Assembly: GCA_030150565.1 (NCBI GenBank)
Contig: JASLFR010000020.1
Location: 1-33,144 of the forward strand
Origin: Cardiobacteriales bacterium
GTDB taxonomy: Bacteria; Pseudomonadota; Gammaproteobacteria; Cardiobacteriales; Wohlfahrtiimonadaceae
Direction: 5' to 3'
DNA: 33,144 nucleotides
The notes under the pieces were generated by a model. That model saw only the letters and a list, made by a program, of their open reading frames with translations, did not search any database and was not told the origin of the DNA. A program made the translations under genes and the position numbers. Shown piece after piece: positions 1-8,631 of this stretch. Numbering within the stretch: position 1 is the stretch's first letter; every line of letters starts with the position of its first letter.

Positions 1-2
1 AG

Positions 3-191
3 GGTTTTGGCTCGCTTGATGAGGAGTCGCTACAAGGGGCGATCGATATTTTGATCGATCTACAAAAATCGGGGCGGATGATCGGGGTGATCTCCCATGT
101 TGACGAATTAAAGCAGACCTTACCCGCCCGCATTGAGGTGACCAAATCAAAAAGCGGTTTTAGCCGAACGAGGCTATTTCTGAAGGAGTAA
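3..191 (+). CDS. sbcC: SbcC-like exonuclease subunit, 3' end only
   Basis: This is the last 62 codons of a gene whose start lies outside the window. The visible protein begins GFGSLDEESL and continues to VISHVDELK. This matches the end of the SMC/Rad50-type ATPase head of SbcC: the D-loop with its Walker B side (the DEGFGTLDEESL region in the family), a helix, then the switch histidine in ISHV. The SbcCD family cleaves hairpins and processes DNA ends in the cytoplasm. The reading frame stays open from base 3 to the TAA at 189-191. Another SMC-like ATPase cannot be fully excluded from so short a piece, but the motif order fits SbcC best. Confidence 0.75.
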   Translation, partial: GFGSLDEESLQGAIDILIDLQKSGRMIGVISHVDELKQTLPARIEVTKSKSGFSRTRLFLKE

Positions 192-284
192 TTATACTCC
201 CTCCAACTAAAACATAAGAGCACCGCCTTTCTCGGAAGTGATAAAATGGAGCGTTTATCCCCCTTAATCAGCTATAAAGGATGA

Positions 285-725
285 ATGATGACAACATACC
301 CTCAGGCATCACTGCTTCGGCGTCTGGGTGCGCTGCTCTATGATCTGATGGCGATAATCGCTCTCTTAATGTTAGTGGGGGCGCTCTGGCTCCCTTTTAA
401 TAGTGGAGAGGCCATTACAGCGGAACACCCCCTCTACCCTCTCTTACGGGTCACTCTTATCCTCACCCCATTTATCTTCTATCTCTTCTTCTGGTTGAGA
501 GATGGGCAGACGCTCGGCATGCGGGCGTGGCGTCTACGGATTCAGCAGTGGGATGGGCGCCCTATTCGTCCAGAACAAGCAATCATCCGCCTCTTTGCTG
601 CAATTTTAAGTTGGCTCCCTTTTGGGCTCGGCTTCTTCTGGATGAACTTCACCCCAACCTTTCGCACATGGCACGATACGATCTCTAAAACCGAAATTGT
701 GCAGCTCCCCAAAAAGGAGCATTAA
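285..725 (+). CDS. RDD family membrane protein
   Basis: A 146-residue integral membrane protein of the RDD family. The signature is at the N-terminus, R13-x2-A16-x3-D20 within LLRRLGALLYD. Three hydrophobic segments follow, at about residues 20-38, 52-70 and 100-122, and a charged stretch in the middle (DGQTLGMRAWRLRIQ) is also typical of the family. The molecular role of most RDD proteins is unknown; some are linked to ion or sodium transport. An AAAGG at 276-280 lies upstream. The ATG at 288 has better spacing than the ATG at 285, so the true protein may be one residue shorter. It may be co-transcribed with mfd, which starts 25 bp downstream. Confidence 0.8.
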   Translation: MMTTYPQASLLRRLGALLYDLMAIIALLMLVGALWLPFNSGEAITAEHPLYPLLRVTLILTPFIFYLFFWLRDGQTLGMRAWRLRIQQWDGRPIRPEQAIIRLFAAILSWLPFGLGFFWMNFTPTFRTWHDTISKTEIVQLPKKEH

Positions 726-750
726 TTTAGCTCTCAATTAAGGATCTCTT

Positions 751-3700
751 ATGGCTCTTTCAAAAATCTCCCTAAAAACTCGCTCCATCCCCACTGAAGT
801 TCGTCAAGTCGATTGGCGTGTAAGCAACAGTTCTGAAGCAGCGCTTGCGATTATGAATGCCAAAAAGAGTAGCGAGCAGAGATTACTCATTCTGGTAGAG
901 AGTATGAAAGAGGGGGAGCGATTATTGGAGGATTGCCACTTTTTTGGAGCAGATGCAACGCTTCTTCCCGATACAGAGCTCCTCCCTTACGATCCTTTCT
1001 CTCCACAGGTGGAGATTATCTCTGAGCGATTAGCAACGCTCTTTCGATTGCAGATGGGGCAGATTCCGATTCTTATCGTGCCGATTCCCACGTTGATGCA
1101 GCGCCTTGCGCCATTAACATTTCTCACCGCAAATGTGATGCTCTATAAGGTGGGGGATCGCATCGATCGGGAGGCGTTTCGGAGCGCTCTTACAGAGGCG
1201 GGCTACACCCTTGTGCAACAGGTCTTAACGCCAGGGGAATTCGCCATTCGGGGGGCGATTATCGATCTCTTTCCGATGGGGGAGCGGGCGCCTCTTCGCT
1301 TCGATTTCTTTGATGATGAGATCGACTCTATTCGAATCTTTAATCCTGAGACGCAGGAGAATATACGGGAGATCGATTCTCTCTCACTCCTCCCTGCACG
1401 GGAGTTTGAGAGTAGTCCAGAAGCGCTAAAACGGTTTGAGGAGAAGTTTCTCCAAAGCTTCCCCAATTCAGAAGAGATTCCGCTCTTAAAAGAGGTAACT
1501 AAGGGGAATCTTCCCGCAGGAATTGAGCATTATCTCCCCCTCTTTTTTGATGAGACCGCTACCCTCTTCGATTATCTCCCAAAAGAGACCACTATTATTC
1601 AATTTCCAGAGATTGAAGAGAGTGCTCTCCGTTACCAGAGATTGATTGATGAGCGTTATGAGCGTTATCGCCACGATCGAGAGCGCCCACTCCTCCCCCC
1701 AATGCGCCTCTTTCTCACTCTACAGGCGTTGCAAGGGCGGGTTGAGGAGTATCCTACCATCTCCCTCACCTTTTCAGGATTGAGTGAATCAGAGAAGGAG
1801 CTCACCCTCCCCAACTATCTTGCAAAACCGAATCTTAAACGCCCACTTCTCATCACAACTGAGAGCGCAGGAAGGAGAGAGACACTGCTCGAACGGCTAC
1901 GGGGAGAGGGTTTGACCCCCGCTATTGTTGAGGGGGTAGAGCCATTCTTTCAGCAACCGAAGCCGTTAACGATCACTGTCGGAGCGCTCAATGAGGGCTT
2001 CTCCCACAATAATCCCGATTTTGATCTTCGCACGGAGTATCAATTTCTCGGAATGGGCGCGCGCCGCCGTTACCGTGCAAAAGAGCCGATTGCAGATATT
2101 GAATCGCTCCTCACCAATCTTGATGAGATCGCCATTGGGGATCCTATTATCCACCTCACTCACGGAATTGGGCGCTATCAAGGCTTAACCAGCATCGATG
2201 ATACTGAACTTGTGGTGATTCAATATCAGGATAATGCGAAGCTCTATCTCCCCGTTACCGATCTCGATCAATTAGCGATCTACTCTGGTTCAGATAAGAG
2301 TCGCGCCCCTTTCCATAAGCTCGGTTCAGGGCAGTGGGATCGAGCACGCAAAAAAGCGGCTGAAAAGGCGAATGATACCGCAGCAGAGCTGCTCAATATC
2401 TTTGCTAAAAGAGAGGCGGAAGAGGGGCACCGCATGAAGCTCCCTGCGGAGGAGTATGAGCAATTTAGCGCCTCTTTCCCCTATGAGACAACACCCGATC
2501 AGCAGCGAGCAATTGATGAGGTGATTGCTGATCTAAAAATGGGGAAGATGGATCGAGTCATCTGTGGTGATGTGGGCTTTGGTAAAACAGAGGTTGCAAT
2601 GCGCGCCACCTTTATGGCGGTAATGAATGGGTATCAGGTAGCGATGCTCGCCCCTACAACGCTTTTGGCTGAACAGCATGCGCAATCTTTTCAAGATCGC
2701 TTCTCAGAGTGGCCCTTCACCACCCGCGCCCTCTCCCGCTTTCGTAAAACAAAGGAGACTCGTACTATTTTAGAGGAGCTCAAAGAGGGGAAGATCGATA
2801 TCATTATCGGCACCCATCGCCTCCTCTCTAAAACAACACAATTTCATAACCTCGGTTTAGTCATTATTGATGAGGAGCACCGCTTTGGCGTTCGTCAAAA
2901 AGCGAGACTTAAAGAGCTCCGCTCGGAGGTCAACTTTCTTGCAATGACGGCAACCCCTATTCCTCGAACCCTCAATATGGGACTGTCGGGATTAAAATCA
3001 CTCTCTATTATCGCAACTCCCCCTGAAGATCGAATTGCAGTGAAGACTTTTGTGCATGAGTGGAGTGATGAACTGATCATTGAAGCGTGCATGCGGGAAT
3101 TTAAACGGGGGGGGCAGGTCTACTTTCTCCATAATGAGGTGCGCACCATCGAATCGGTGGCAGAACGGCTTAGAGAGATGATGCCCGATCTCTCACTTGG
3201 GATTGCCCATGGGCAGATGCATGAAGATGAGCTAGAGCGAGTGATGCTCGATTTTTACCACCATCGAATCAACCTCCTCCTCTCTACAACGATTATTGAA
3301 TCGGGGATCGATGTACCAAACGCCAATACGATGATTATCAATCAGGCAGATCATCTAGGCCTTGCGCAACTTCACCAGATTCGGGGGCGGGTGGGGCGCT
3401 CTCACAATCGTGCTTACTGTTATCTCATTGTTCCTGATGAGCGAGCAATGACTGCCGATGCAAAAAAGCGGATCGATGCGATCATGCACTCTGACAAACT
3501 AGGCGCAGGCTTTATGCTCGCTAATCACGACCTTGAAATTCGGGGTGCGGGGGAGCTTCTTGGGGAGAATCAGAGTGGTGAGATTCACGCTATCGGTTTC
3601 TCCCTCTACATGGAGCTCCTCTCCCGTGCCGTTGAGCTTGTAAAAGAGGGGGAATCGCTCAATCTTGAAGAGCCCTTCGCCGCAGGAACAGAGATCAATC

Positions 3701-4116
3701 TTGGCATTCCTGCACTCCTCCCCGATCACTACATCTTTGATGTCTCCACTCGCCTCTCATTCTATAAACGGATCGCTAGCGCAAAAGATAGTGAAGCACT
3801 CGATCAGCTTCAGATTGAGTTGATCGATACCTTTGGGCTCCTCCCCGATCCTGCAAAGCTCCTCTTCGCACTTGCTGAGATTAAATTGAGAGCGCGCCCC
3901 TTAAATTTCCAAAAAATAGAGGCGATTCAAGATGGTATTCGTATCACTTTTGGACCTAACCCCCGTCTCAATGCAGATAAATTGATAAAATTGGTGCAAG
4001 GAGCACCCCACCTCTACCGCCTACAGGGGCAAGAGGCGCTCACCTACCATGCTGAACTCACAACGCCACAAGAAAAAAGCCGCGCGATTCTCCATCTTTT
4101 AGAGGCGCTTACCTAA
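751..4116 (+). CDS. mfd: Transcription-repair coupling factor Mfd
   Basis: At 1121 residues this is close to E. coli Mfd (about 1148). Mfd recognises RNA polymerase stalled at DNA damage, pushes it off using ATP-driven translocation, and recruits UvrA. The N-terminal third resembles UvrB (PDTELLPYDPFSP near residue 75). An RNA-polymerase-binding module lies at about 460-530 (HLTHGIGRYQGL). The helicase-like motor has Walker A GDVGFGKT at 606-613, the DEEH box at 707-710, then MTATPIPRT, and in the second RecA lobe TTIIESGIDVPNANT and the QIRGRVGRS motif. The C-terminal TRCF domain follows. AAGGA lies upstream of the ATG. The protein is complete, with no missing motif. Confidence 0.97.
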   Translation: MALSKISLKTRSIPTEVRQVDWRVSNSSEAALAIMNAKKSSEQRLLILVESMKEGERLLEDCHFFGADATLLPDTELLPYDPFSPQVEIISERLATLFRLQMGQIPILIVPIPTLMQRLAPLTFLTANVMLYKVGDRIDREAFRSALTEAGYTLVQQVLTPGEFAIRGAIIDLFPMGERAPLRFDFFDDEIDSIRIFNPETQENIREIDSLSLLPAREFESSPEALKRFEEKFLQSFPNSEEIPLLKEVTKGNLPAGIEHYLPLFFDETATLFDYLPKETTIIQFPEIEESALRYQRLIDERYERYRHDRERPLLPPMRLFLTLQALQGRVEEYPTISLTFSGLSESEKELTLPNYLAKPNLKRPLLITTESAGRRETLLERLRGEGLTPAIVEGVEPFFQQPKPLTITVGALNEGFSHNNPDFDLRTEYQFLGMGARRRYRAKEPIADIESLLTNLDEIAIGDPIIHLTHGIGRYQGLTSIDDTELVVIQYQDNAKLYLPVTDLDQLAIYSGSDKSRAPFHKLGSGQWDRARKKAAEKANDTAAELLNIFAKREAEEGHRMKLPAEEYEQFSASFPYETTPDQQRAIDEVIADLKMGKMDRVICGDVGFGKTEVAMRATFMAVMNGYQVAMLAPTTLLAEQHAQSFQDRFSEWPFTTRALSRFRKTKETRTILEELKEGKIDIIIGTHRLLSKTTQFHNLGLVIIDEEHRFGVRQKARLKELRSEVNFLAMTATPIPRTLNMGLSGLKSLSIIATPPEDRIAVKTFVHEWSDELIIEACMREFKRGGQVYFLHNEVRTIESVAERLREMMPDLSLGIAHGQMHEDELERVMLDFYHHRINLLLSTTIIESGIDVPNANTMIINQADHLGLAQLHQIRGRVGRSHNRAYCYLIVPDERAMTADAKKRIDAIMHSDKLGAGFMLANHDLEIRGAGELLGENQSGEIHAIGFSLYMELLSRAVELVKEGESLNLEEPFAAGTEINLGIPALLPDHYIFDVSTRLSFYKRIASAKDSEALDQLQIELIDTFGLLPDPAKLLFALAEIKLRARPLNFQKIEAIQDGIRITFGPNPRLNADKLIKLVQGAPHLYRLQGQEALTYHAELTTPQEKSRAILHLLEALT

Positions 4117-4148
4117 TTTTTTCACCAACTATTTAATAGAGATTATTT

Positions 4149-5072
4149 ATGGAACATCTTCGTACCAATCCTACAATTCTTGGGCTGATCGCCATCTTTA
4201 TCTGGGGAAGTTTTACCGCTCTTCTCCGCTCCGTATCGGAGCAATTTGGCATTACGCTTGGCCCCGCTCTTCTCTACTCCGTTGCGGCGATTATGCTCCT
4301 TTGGCGACAACCTGTAGGCTCGCTCCACCATTTTCCTAAACGGTACCTCTTTTTAGGAGGGGCGCTCTTTGCAAGTTATGAAGTGCTCCTATCGCTCGCT
4401 GTTGCGATGGCTGAAACACGGATGCAGTCGATTGAGATCTCCCTCATCAACTACCTTTGGCCCTCTTTTATTGTTCTCTTTGCTATCCCTATTAATCGAG
4501 TCCGCCTCTCATGGTTTGCCCTCCCCGCTATTCTGCTCACCTTTATCGGGCTTCTTACCGCCCTCATTGGAGGAAGCGGGCACTCCTTCTCCACCTTTCT
4601 TGAGCATCTTAAACATAACCCTAAACCGTACGTTATGGTCTTTATAGCGGCGCTCTTATGGGGGCTCTACTGTAATATCGCCAAAAAAGAGAGCAAAGGA
4701 GCCAATGGAGTACCGATCTTTTTTGCGTTGGTGGCGATTCTGCTCTGGGCTAAATTCTTTATTGGATTAATCAATGGGTATGAATCGATCCCTCTGCACC
4801 CCCCTCTTCGAGCGCTTCTTGAGCTTCTGCTGGCAGGTGTGTTGATTGGGCTCTCTTATACCCTTTGGGAGAGTGGAATTCAGCGGGGAAATATGGTGTT
4901 ACTCGCAACGCTCTCCTACTTCACCCCTCTTCTCTCAATCCTCTTCTCAAGCTTTTGGCTCAATGTTACCCCAACACTCAACTTCTGGATCGGGGCGATC
5001 TGTGTCACTGTGGGATCGCTCCTCGCTTTTTTAGCACAGAGAGCCCCTAAAAAAGAGGAGATTACAGAATGA
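4149..5072 (+). CDS. yddG: YddG-like DMT-family (EamA) exporter
   Basis: A 307-residue inner-membrane protein with about ten hydrophobic helices in two EamA repeats. It resembles E. coli YddG, an exporter of aromatic amino acids, more than a generic EamA protein. Family-like stretches include GLIAIFIWGSF at the start, the loop around EISLINYLWPS near residue 100, AALLWGLYCN near 175, and LSYFTPLLS near 260. It follows mfd by 32 bp with no visible terminator, so read-through is likely. Its last codons overlap the probable glmU promoter. The transport class is well supported; the substrate is inferred only from similarity to YddG. Confidence 0.85.
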   Translation: MEHLRTNPTILGLIAIFIWGSFTALLRSVSEQFGITLGPALLYSVAAIMLLWRQPVGSLHHFPKRYLFLGGALFASYEVLLSLAVAMAETRMQSIEISLINYLWPSFIVLFAIPINRVRLSWFALPAILLTFIGLLTALIGGSGHSFSTFLEHLKHNPKPYVMVFIAALLWGLYCNIAKKESKGANGVPIFFALVAILLWAKFFIGLINGYESIPLHPPLRALLELLLAGVLIGLSYTLWESGIQRGNMVLLATLSYFTPLLSILFSSFWLNVTPTLNFWIGAICVTVGSLLAFLAQRAPKKEEITE

Positions 5073-5088
5073 GGGAGTTGCGTATAAT
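5061..5088 (+). promoter_or_regulatory. Probable sigma-70 promoter of glmU
   Basis: A perfect -10 box TATAAT lies at 5083-5088. A weaker -35 box, ATTACA at 5061-5066 (4 of 6 matches to TTGACA), is spaced 16 bp away. It overlaps the end of the yddG-like gene and sits about 50 bp before the glmU start codon, so glmU probably has its own transcript. Confidence 0.5.
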
Positions 5089-5136
5089 AATGAAGATCTT
5101 TTTTAACTAACTAATCTCTTATAGGAGAGGATAATT

Positions 5137-6504
5137 ATGAAACCGTTATCGATTGTTATTTTAGCGGCGGGACTCGGCTCACGTATGCGCTCAGAACTCC
5201 CAAAGCCCCTTCATCCCATTGGTGGAAAGCCGATGCTCGCTCACGTACTCGATAGCGCGCGTAAGCTCAATCCTGCCGAATTGATTGTGGTATATGGGCA
5301 TAAAGGGGAGCTACTCAGAGAGGCGTTTCAACATGAAGAGGATATTATCTGGGCTGAGCAGAAGACCTTTGAAGGAACAGGGGATGCGATGGGGTACGCC
5401 CTCCCTTTCTGTAATAAAACGCACAATCTTCTTGTGCTCTATGGAGATACTCCCCTCATTGCACATGAGACTCTACAGAAGCTCGTCACAAAAGTCTCCG
5501 ATGAGCACCCTATTGCGTGGCTCACAGCTACAGTAGAAAATCCATTTGGTTACGGACGCATTATCCGTAATGATTCTGATGAGATGATTGCTATCGTTGA
5601 AGAGAAGGATGCGACAGAAGAGGAGCGCAAAATAGCTGAGATCAATACTGGCATCTTTGCCACCTCAGTCGCTTTAATGGCGGAGAAATTAGCGCTGATC
5701 GGGAATAATAATCAGCAAAATGAGTATTACCTCACCGATATTGCTAAGATCGCCGCAGAGGAGAAGCGCTCCATCGCAACCTTACAGGAGGAGCCCCACC
5801 TCATTTTAGGGGTGAATGATCGGGTACAACTCTCCATTTTAGAGCGCATCTATCAAGAGGGGGAGGCAAAACGTCTAATGCAGAATGGAATTACACTCGA
5901 GCGCCCCGAATCGGTAATGATCAAAGGCTCAATCCAGAATGGAGTTGATTGCCACATTGCTGCTAATGTCACCCTCGAGGGGAATATTATCCTCGGTAAA
6001 AATGTCACCATCAAAACAGGTGCTCATCTCAAAGATGTGGTGATTGGTGATCATACGGTGATTCACCCCTACTCTGTTATTGAGGGGGCAGTGATTGGGG
6101 AGTCGAGCAGCATCGGTCCATTTGCTCGCATTCGTGAGAAGAGCCGAATCGGTAATAATACCCGCATCGGTAACTTTGTTGAAACAAAGAAGATCACCTT
6201 TGGGGATGGGAGTAAAGCGGGGCATCTCACCTACCTTGGCGATGCGAATATCGGCAATAATGTCAATATCGGTGCAGGAACAATCACCTGTAACTACGAT
6301 GGGGTGAATAAATCCACCACAACGATCGAAGATAATGGATTTATTGGCTCTAATAACTCGCTCATCGCTCCTGTAACAATTGGCGAGGGGGCAACAACCG
6401 CAGCGGGCGCTATTATCAGTAAAGATGTTAAAGAGGAAGCGCTTGCCTTTAATCAAATCTCTTTGAAACAGCGGGAGAATTGGAAGCGTCCTACCAAAAA
6501 GTAG
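5137..6504 (+). CDS. glmU: Bifunctional UDP-N-acetylglucosamine pyrophosphorylase / glucosamine-1-phosphate acetyltransferase GlmU
   Basis: At 455 residues this matches the usual length (E. coli 456). GlmU acetylates glucosamine-1-phosphate with acetyl-CoA and then joins the product to UMP from UTP. The resulting UDP-GlcNAc feeds peptidoglycan and lipopolysaccharide synthesis in the cytoplasm. The N-terminal nucleotidyltransferase has the LAAGLGSRM loop at 9-17 and Lys23 in LPKPL. The C-terminal half, from about residue 250, is a left-handed beta helix of hexapeptide repeats (for example IGNNTRIGNFVE). The acetyltransferase catalytic histidine is present as His363 in KAGHLTYLG. The start has a good AGGAG-type ribosome site (ATAGGAGAGG upstream). 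Confidence 0.97.
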   Translation: MKPLSIVILAAGLGSRMRSELPKPLHPIGGKPMLAHVLDSARKLNPAELIVVYGHKGELLREAFQHEEDIIWAEQKTFEGTGDAMGYALPFCNKTHNLLVLYGDTPLIAHETLQKLVTKVSDEHPIAWLTATVENPFGYGRIIRNDSDEMIAIVEEKDATEEERKIAEINTGIFATSVALMAEKLALIGNNNQQNEYYLTDIAKIAAEEKRSIATLQEEPHLILGVNDRVQLSILERIYQEGEAKRLMQNGITLERPESVMIKGSIQNGVDCHIAANVTLEGNIILGKNVTIKTGAHLKDVVIGDHTVIHPYSVIEGAVIGESSSIGPFARIREKSRIGNNTRIGNFVETKKITFGDGSKAGHLTYLGDANIGNNVNIGAGTITCNYDGVNKSTTTIEDNGFIGSNNSLIAPVTIGEGATTAAGAIISKDVKEEALAFNQISLKQRENWKRPTKK

Positions 6505-6527
6505 GCGTAAATTGCTCCGCTTTCTAC

Positions 6528-6533
6528 TATAAT
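6528..6533 (+). promoter_or_regulatory. Probable -10 box of the cytochrome c gene
   Basis: TATAAT lies at 6528-6533, 24 bp after the glmU stop. No good -35 box is visible at 16-18 bp, so the promoter may depend on an activator or be weak. Transcription from here would start near 6540 and give a leader of about 70 nt with two small hairpins. Confidence 0.4.
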
Positions 6534-6612
6534 GAAGAGAATAGTTTTAGGTTTCGATCCCTTTTAAGGATCGTTGAATGTAGGAATTTTTTCCTGTAGA
6601 GAGGTTTTAAAA

Positions 6613-6927
6613 ATGAAAAAACTTATGATCGCATCACTCGTAGCGCTCGGTCTATCATCAGTCAGCATGGCGCAAGTGGATGAGAAGCTTGCTACAACAT
6701 CTGGCTGTTTTGCCTGCCATCGTCAAGATGTTGGCATCACAGGCCCAAGCTATAACGATGTTTATGAGAAGTATAAAGATGATGCGGATGCAGAGGATTA
6801 TCTTGTTGAGAAGGTAAAAACAGGTGGTTCAGGTGTTTGGGGTCCAATCCCAATGGCACCAAACTTCCACATTGATGAAGATGATATTCGTACAATGGTG
6901 CGTCAGATTCTCCATCTTGAAGATTAA
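6613..6927 (+). CDS. Small periplasmic c-type cytochrome (c551/c552-like)
   Basis: A 104-residue precursor. MKKLMIASLVALGLSSVSMA is a clear Sec signal peptide of 20 residues with likely cleavage before Gln21, leaving about 84 residues. The haem-binding motif is CFACH near the mature N-terminus. The distal methionine ligand is probably in GPIPMAPN, a loop seen in cytochrome c551/c552 proteins. These carry electrons in the periplasm to terminal oxidases, peroxidases or denitrification enzymes; nothing nearby shows which. I chose the ATG at 6613 because it has a GAGAGG ribosome site at 6599-6604 and starts the signal peptide. A TTG start at 6574 would add 13 residues and spoil the signal peptide. 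Confidence 0.88.
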   Translation: MKKLMIASLVALGLSSVSMAQVDEKLATTSGCFACHRQDVGITGPSYNDVYEKYKDDADAEDYLVEKVKTGGSGVWGPIPMAPNFHIDEDDIRTMVRQILHLED

Positions 6928-6942
6928 TTCTCCTCTTCAATC

Positions 6943-6979
6943 ATATAAAAAGCCCCTCATATTGAGGGGCTTTTTATAT
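6943..6979. terminator. Bidirectional intrinsic terminator
   Basis: A 17-bp perfect stem (6943-6959 with 6963-6979) has a 3-nt loop. The GC core is GCCCCTCA, flanked by A-rich and T-rich arms. It therefore works for the cytochrome gene on the + strand and for the convergent LOG-family gene on the - strand. Confidence 0.92.
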
Positions 6980-7001
6980 CTCTTCTAAATGAGAGAAGTG
7001 A

Positions 7002-7715
7002 TCAGCAACGGCGCGCGTCACTCCCCTCTTGCATAAGATGGGCTCGATCACTTCGGATAAAGTACTCAAAAAAGTGGCTCATCACCTCTTCATAACTATC
7101 CGCTAAGTGGAAGAGTTCAAGATCCTCTGCGGCAATTAAGCCTTCTGCAAGGAGTTGCTCTTTAAACCAACCAACAAGTGGTGACCAAAACTCACGCCCT
7201 ACAAGAATAATAGGCATTTTTGGCATCATACGGGTCTGAATGAGGGTTAAAACTTCACTCAACTCATCTAACGTACCAAACCCACCCGGCATACAGATGA
7301 AAGCCTCAGAGTATTGAACAAATCCCGCTTTACGGGAGAAGAAATTTTGATAATGGAGACTTACATCTTGATAGGAGTTCGGGCGCTGTTCATGTGGCAA
7401 CTTAATATTGAGTCCTACCGATTTACACTCCCCTTGTGCTCCACGATTGGCAGCCTCCATAATCCCAGGTCCCCCCCCTGAAAGGATGGCGAACCCCTCT
7501 TTCGCTAACCCCTGTGCAATCTTAATTGTTAATTGGTAGTAAGGGCTCTCTTCACGAAGGCGGGCTGATCCAAAAATACTAACCGCAGGGCTGATATGGC
7601 GCAGGCGATCTCTGGTTGCCTCAAACTCATTCACAATCGTCCCTAAATTCCATTTGCGCTCAGGCCGCTTTGCCGCCGCAACCTTAGGATCGATCGGTTG
7701 AGATAATCTATTCAT
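7002..7715 (-). CDS. LOG-family (TIGR00730 type) nucleotide 5'-monophosphate nucleosidase
   Basis: A 237-residue Rossmann-fold protein of the LOG / lysine-decarboxylase-like family. The two defining motifs are present: GGGPGIMEA at about 80-88 and PGGFGTLDE at 143-151, with FFSRK between them. Family members cleave the base from nucleotide monophosphates; plant LOG enzymes activate cytokinins this way, and bacterial PpnN acts in nucleotide recycling. Older annotation as lysine decarboxylase is misleading for this family. The N-terminal 40 residues are charged and poorly conserved. AGGAGCT precedes the ATG. It has its own probable promoter just downstream of the iron ABC genes and ends at the shared terminator near 6960. 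Confidence 0.88.
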   Translation of the reverse strand: MNRLSQPIDPKVAAAKRPERKWNLGTIVNEFEATRDRLRHISPAVSIFGSARLREESPYYQLTIKIAQGLAKEGFAILSGGGPGIMEAANRGAQGECKSVGLNIKLPHEQRPNSYQDVSLHYQNFFSRKAGFVQYSEAFICMPGGFGTLDELSEVLTLIQTRMMPKMPIILVGREFWSPLVGWFKEQLLAEGLIAAEDLELFHLADSYEEVMSHFFEYFIRSDRAHLMQEGSDARRC

Positions 7716-7758
7716 ATAAGCTCCTAGATCTTCTAGTATTAATTTTAATCAATCGGTC

Positions 7759-7787
7759 AGACTAGAGCGAATCAAGGAGCTTGTCAA
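7759..7787 (-). promoter_or_regulatory. Probable promoter of the LOG-family gene
   Basis: On the - strand a perfect -35 box TTGACA (7787-7782) is followed after 17 bp by TAGTCT (7764-7759), a weak -10 box with 3 of 6 matches. It lies in the 92-bp gap after the ABC ATPase gene. A short stem of 5 bp with three Ts just upstream (7796-7809) is too weak to call a terminator. Confidence 0.45.
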
Positions 7788-7807
7788 TATTCAAAAAGAG
7801 CGCTCTC

Positions 7808-8629
7808 TTATCCTGCATAGCGAAGTTCACACATACTCATGGGATCTTCACTCTCTTGCTGATTCACAATGCCATCGATGATGACTTGAGACATTCCCGA
7901 AGAGCAACACTCTACACGTCCACGTACACCATAAACTTTCGCTAAATTTTGAGGTGTAATCACAGAGCAGGGCGTTCCGCTTGCGATATGCTCCCCCCCT
8001 TTTAACATAATGACGTAATCAGCGTGGCGAAGTGCGATATTGATATCGTGCACCACAACAATCGTAATGATATTGCGCTTCTTCGTCGCTCGCTTCACCT
8101 GATCCATCACATGGTATTGATAGTTAAGATCAAGAGCGCTTAAAGGCTCATCTAAAAGTAGAAGATCAGGCTTACGAATGAGACACTGCGCAAGACCGAC
8201 AAGCTGCTTCTGCCCCCCTGAAAGCTCATCAAGATAGGAGAAAGCGAGATGCTCAATTCCTAAGCGGCGAAGGGTCTCCATCACCCGCTCTTCCGTTGCG
8301 TACTCGCTGCTTCCTGTTGCACGTGCCGCAACAATTACCGATTCAAAGACATGAAGATGAATTCCTGATGGGATCGATTGGGGGAGATAGACCACCTTCT
8401 CAGCCCGCTCATTAAGGGGAAGCGACATTAGATCAGTCTCATCGAGATAGAGCTTTCCTGATGCAGAGCCCAATCCCGCCAATCCTCGCATCAATGTCGA
8501 TTTACCACAGCCATTTGGCCCTAAGAGAACTGTCACCTTTCCGCGGGGGATATTCTCAATATTGAGATTATTAATGATACATTTTTTGAGATATCCAACC
8601 GATAAGTTATTGATCGAAAGACTGCCCAT
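7808..8629 (-). CDS. Iron-complex type ABC importer, ATP-binding protein (FecE/FhuC family)
   Basis: A 273-residue ABC ATPase with all catalytic parts: Walker A GPNGCGKST (37-45), Q-loop in YLPQS, signature LSGGQ (136-140), Walker B LLLLDEP (156-162) and switch His194. The C-terminal part VYGVRGRVECCSSG followed by QVIIDG is characteristic of ATPases from siderophore, haem and cobalamin importers. It drives uptake through the permease encoded immediately upstream; only 2 bp separate the two genes. It is the last gene of a three-gene Fur-type operon. The final 20 residues are not conserved. The substrate cannot be read from the ATPase. Confidence 0.92.
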   Translation of the reverse strand: MGSLSINNLSVGYLKKCIINNLNIENIPRGKVTVLLGPNGCGKSTLMRGLAGLGSASGKLYLDETDLMSLPLNERAEKVVYLPQSIPSGIHLHVFESVIVAARATGSSEYATEERVMETLRRLGIEHLAFSYLDELSGGQKQLVGLAQCLIRKPDLLLLDEPLSALDLNYQYHVMDQVKRATKKRNIITIVVVHDINIALRHADYVIMLKGGEHIASGTPCSVITPQNLAKVYGVRGRVECCSSGMSQVIIDGIVNQQESEDPMSMCELRYAG

Positions 8630-8631
8630 AA

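Noticed and set aside
41..59. Clusters of GATCGAT-like words, also seen elsewhere in the window
   Set aside because: They fall mostly on Ile-Asp and Asp-Arg codons in genes and show no regular spacing or shared orientation, so I do not call them uptake or origin sites.
5929..6456. 175-codon open frame on the - strand opposite glmU
   Set aside because: It lies wholly within glmU, whose protein is unmistakable. The translated product is a mirror of the hexapeptide repeats and has no ribosome site or family likeness.
6574..6612. TTG start extending the cytochrome by 13 residues
   Set aside because: Poor spacing to AAGGA, and the added residues (including a Cys) would disturb the signal peptide.
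7796..7809. Palindrome AAGAGAGCGCTCTT after the ABC ATPase gene as a terminator
   Set aside because: A 5-bp stem with a 4-nt loop and only a few Ts is too weak to rely on; it may be chance.
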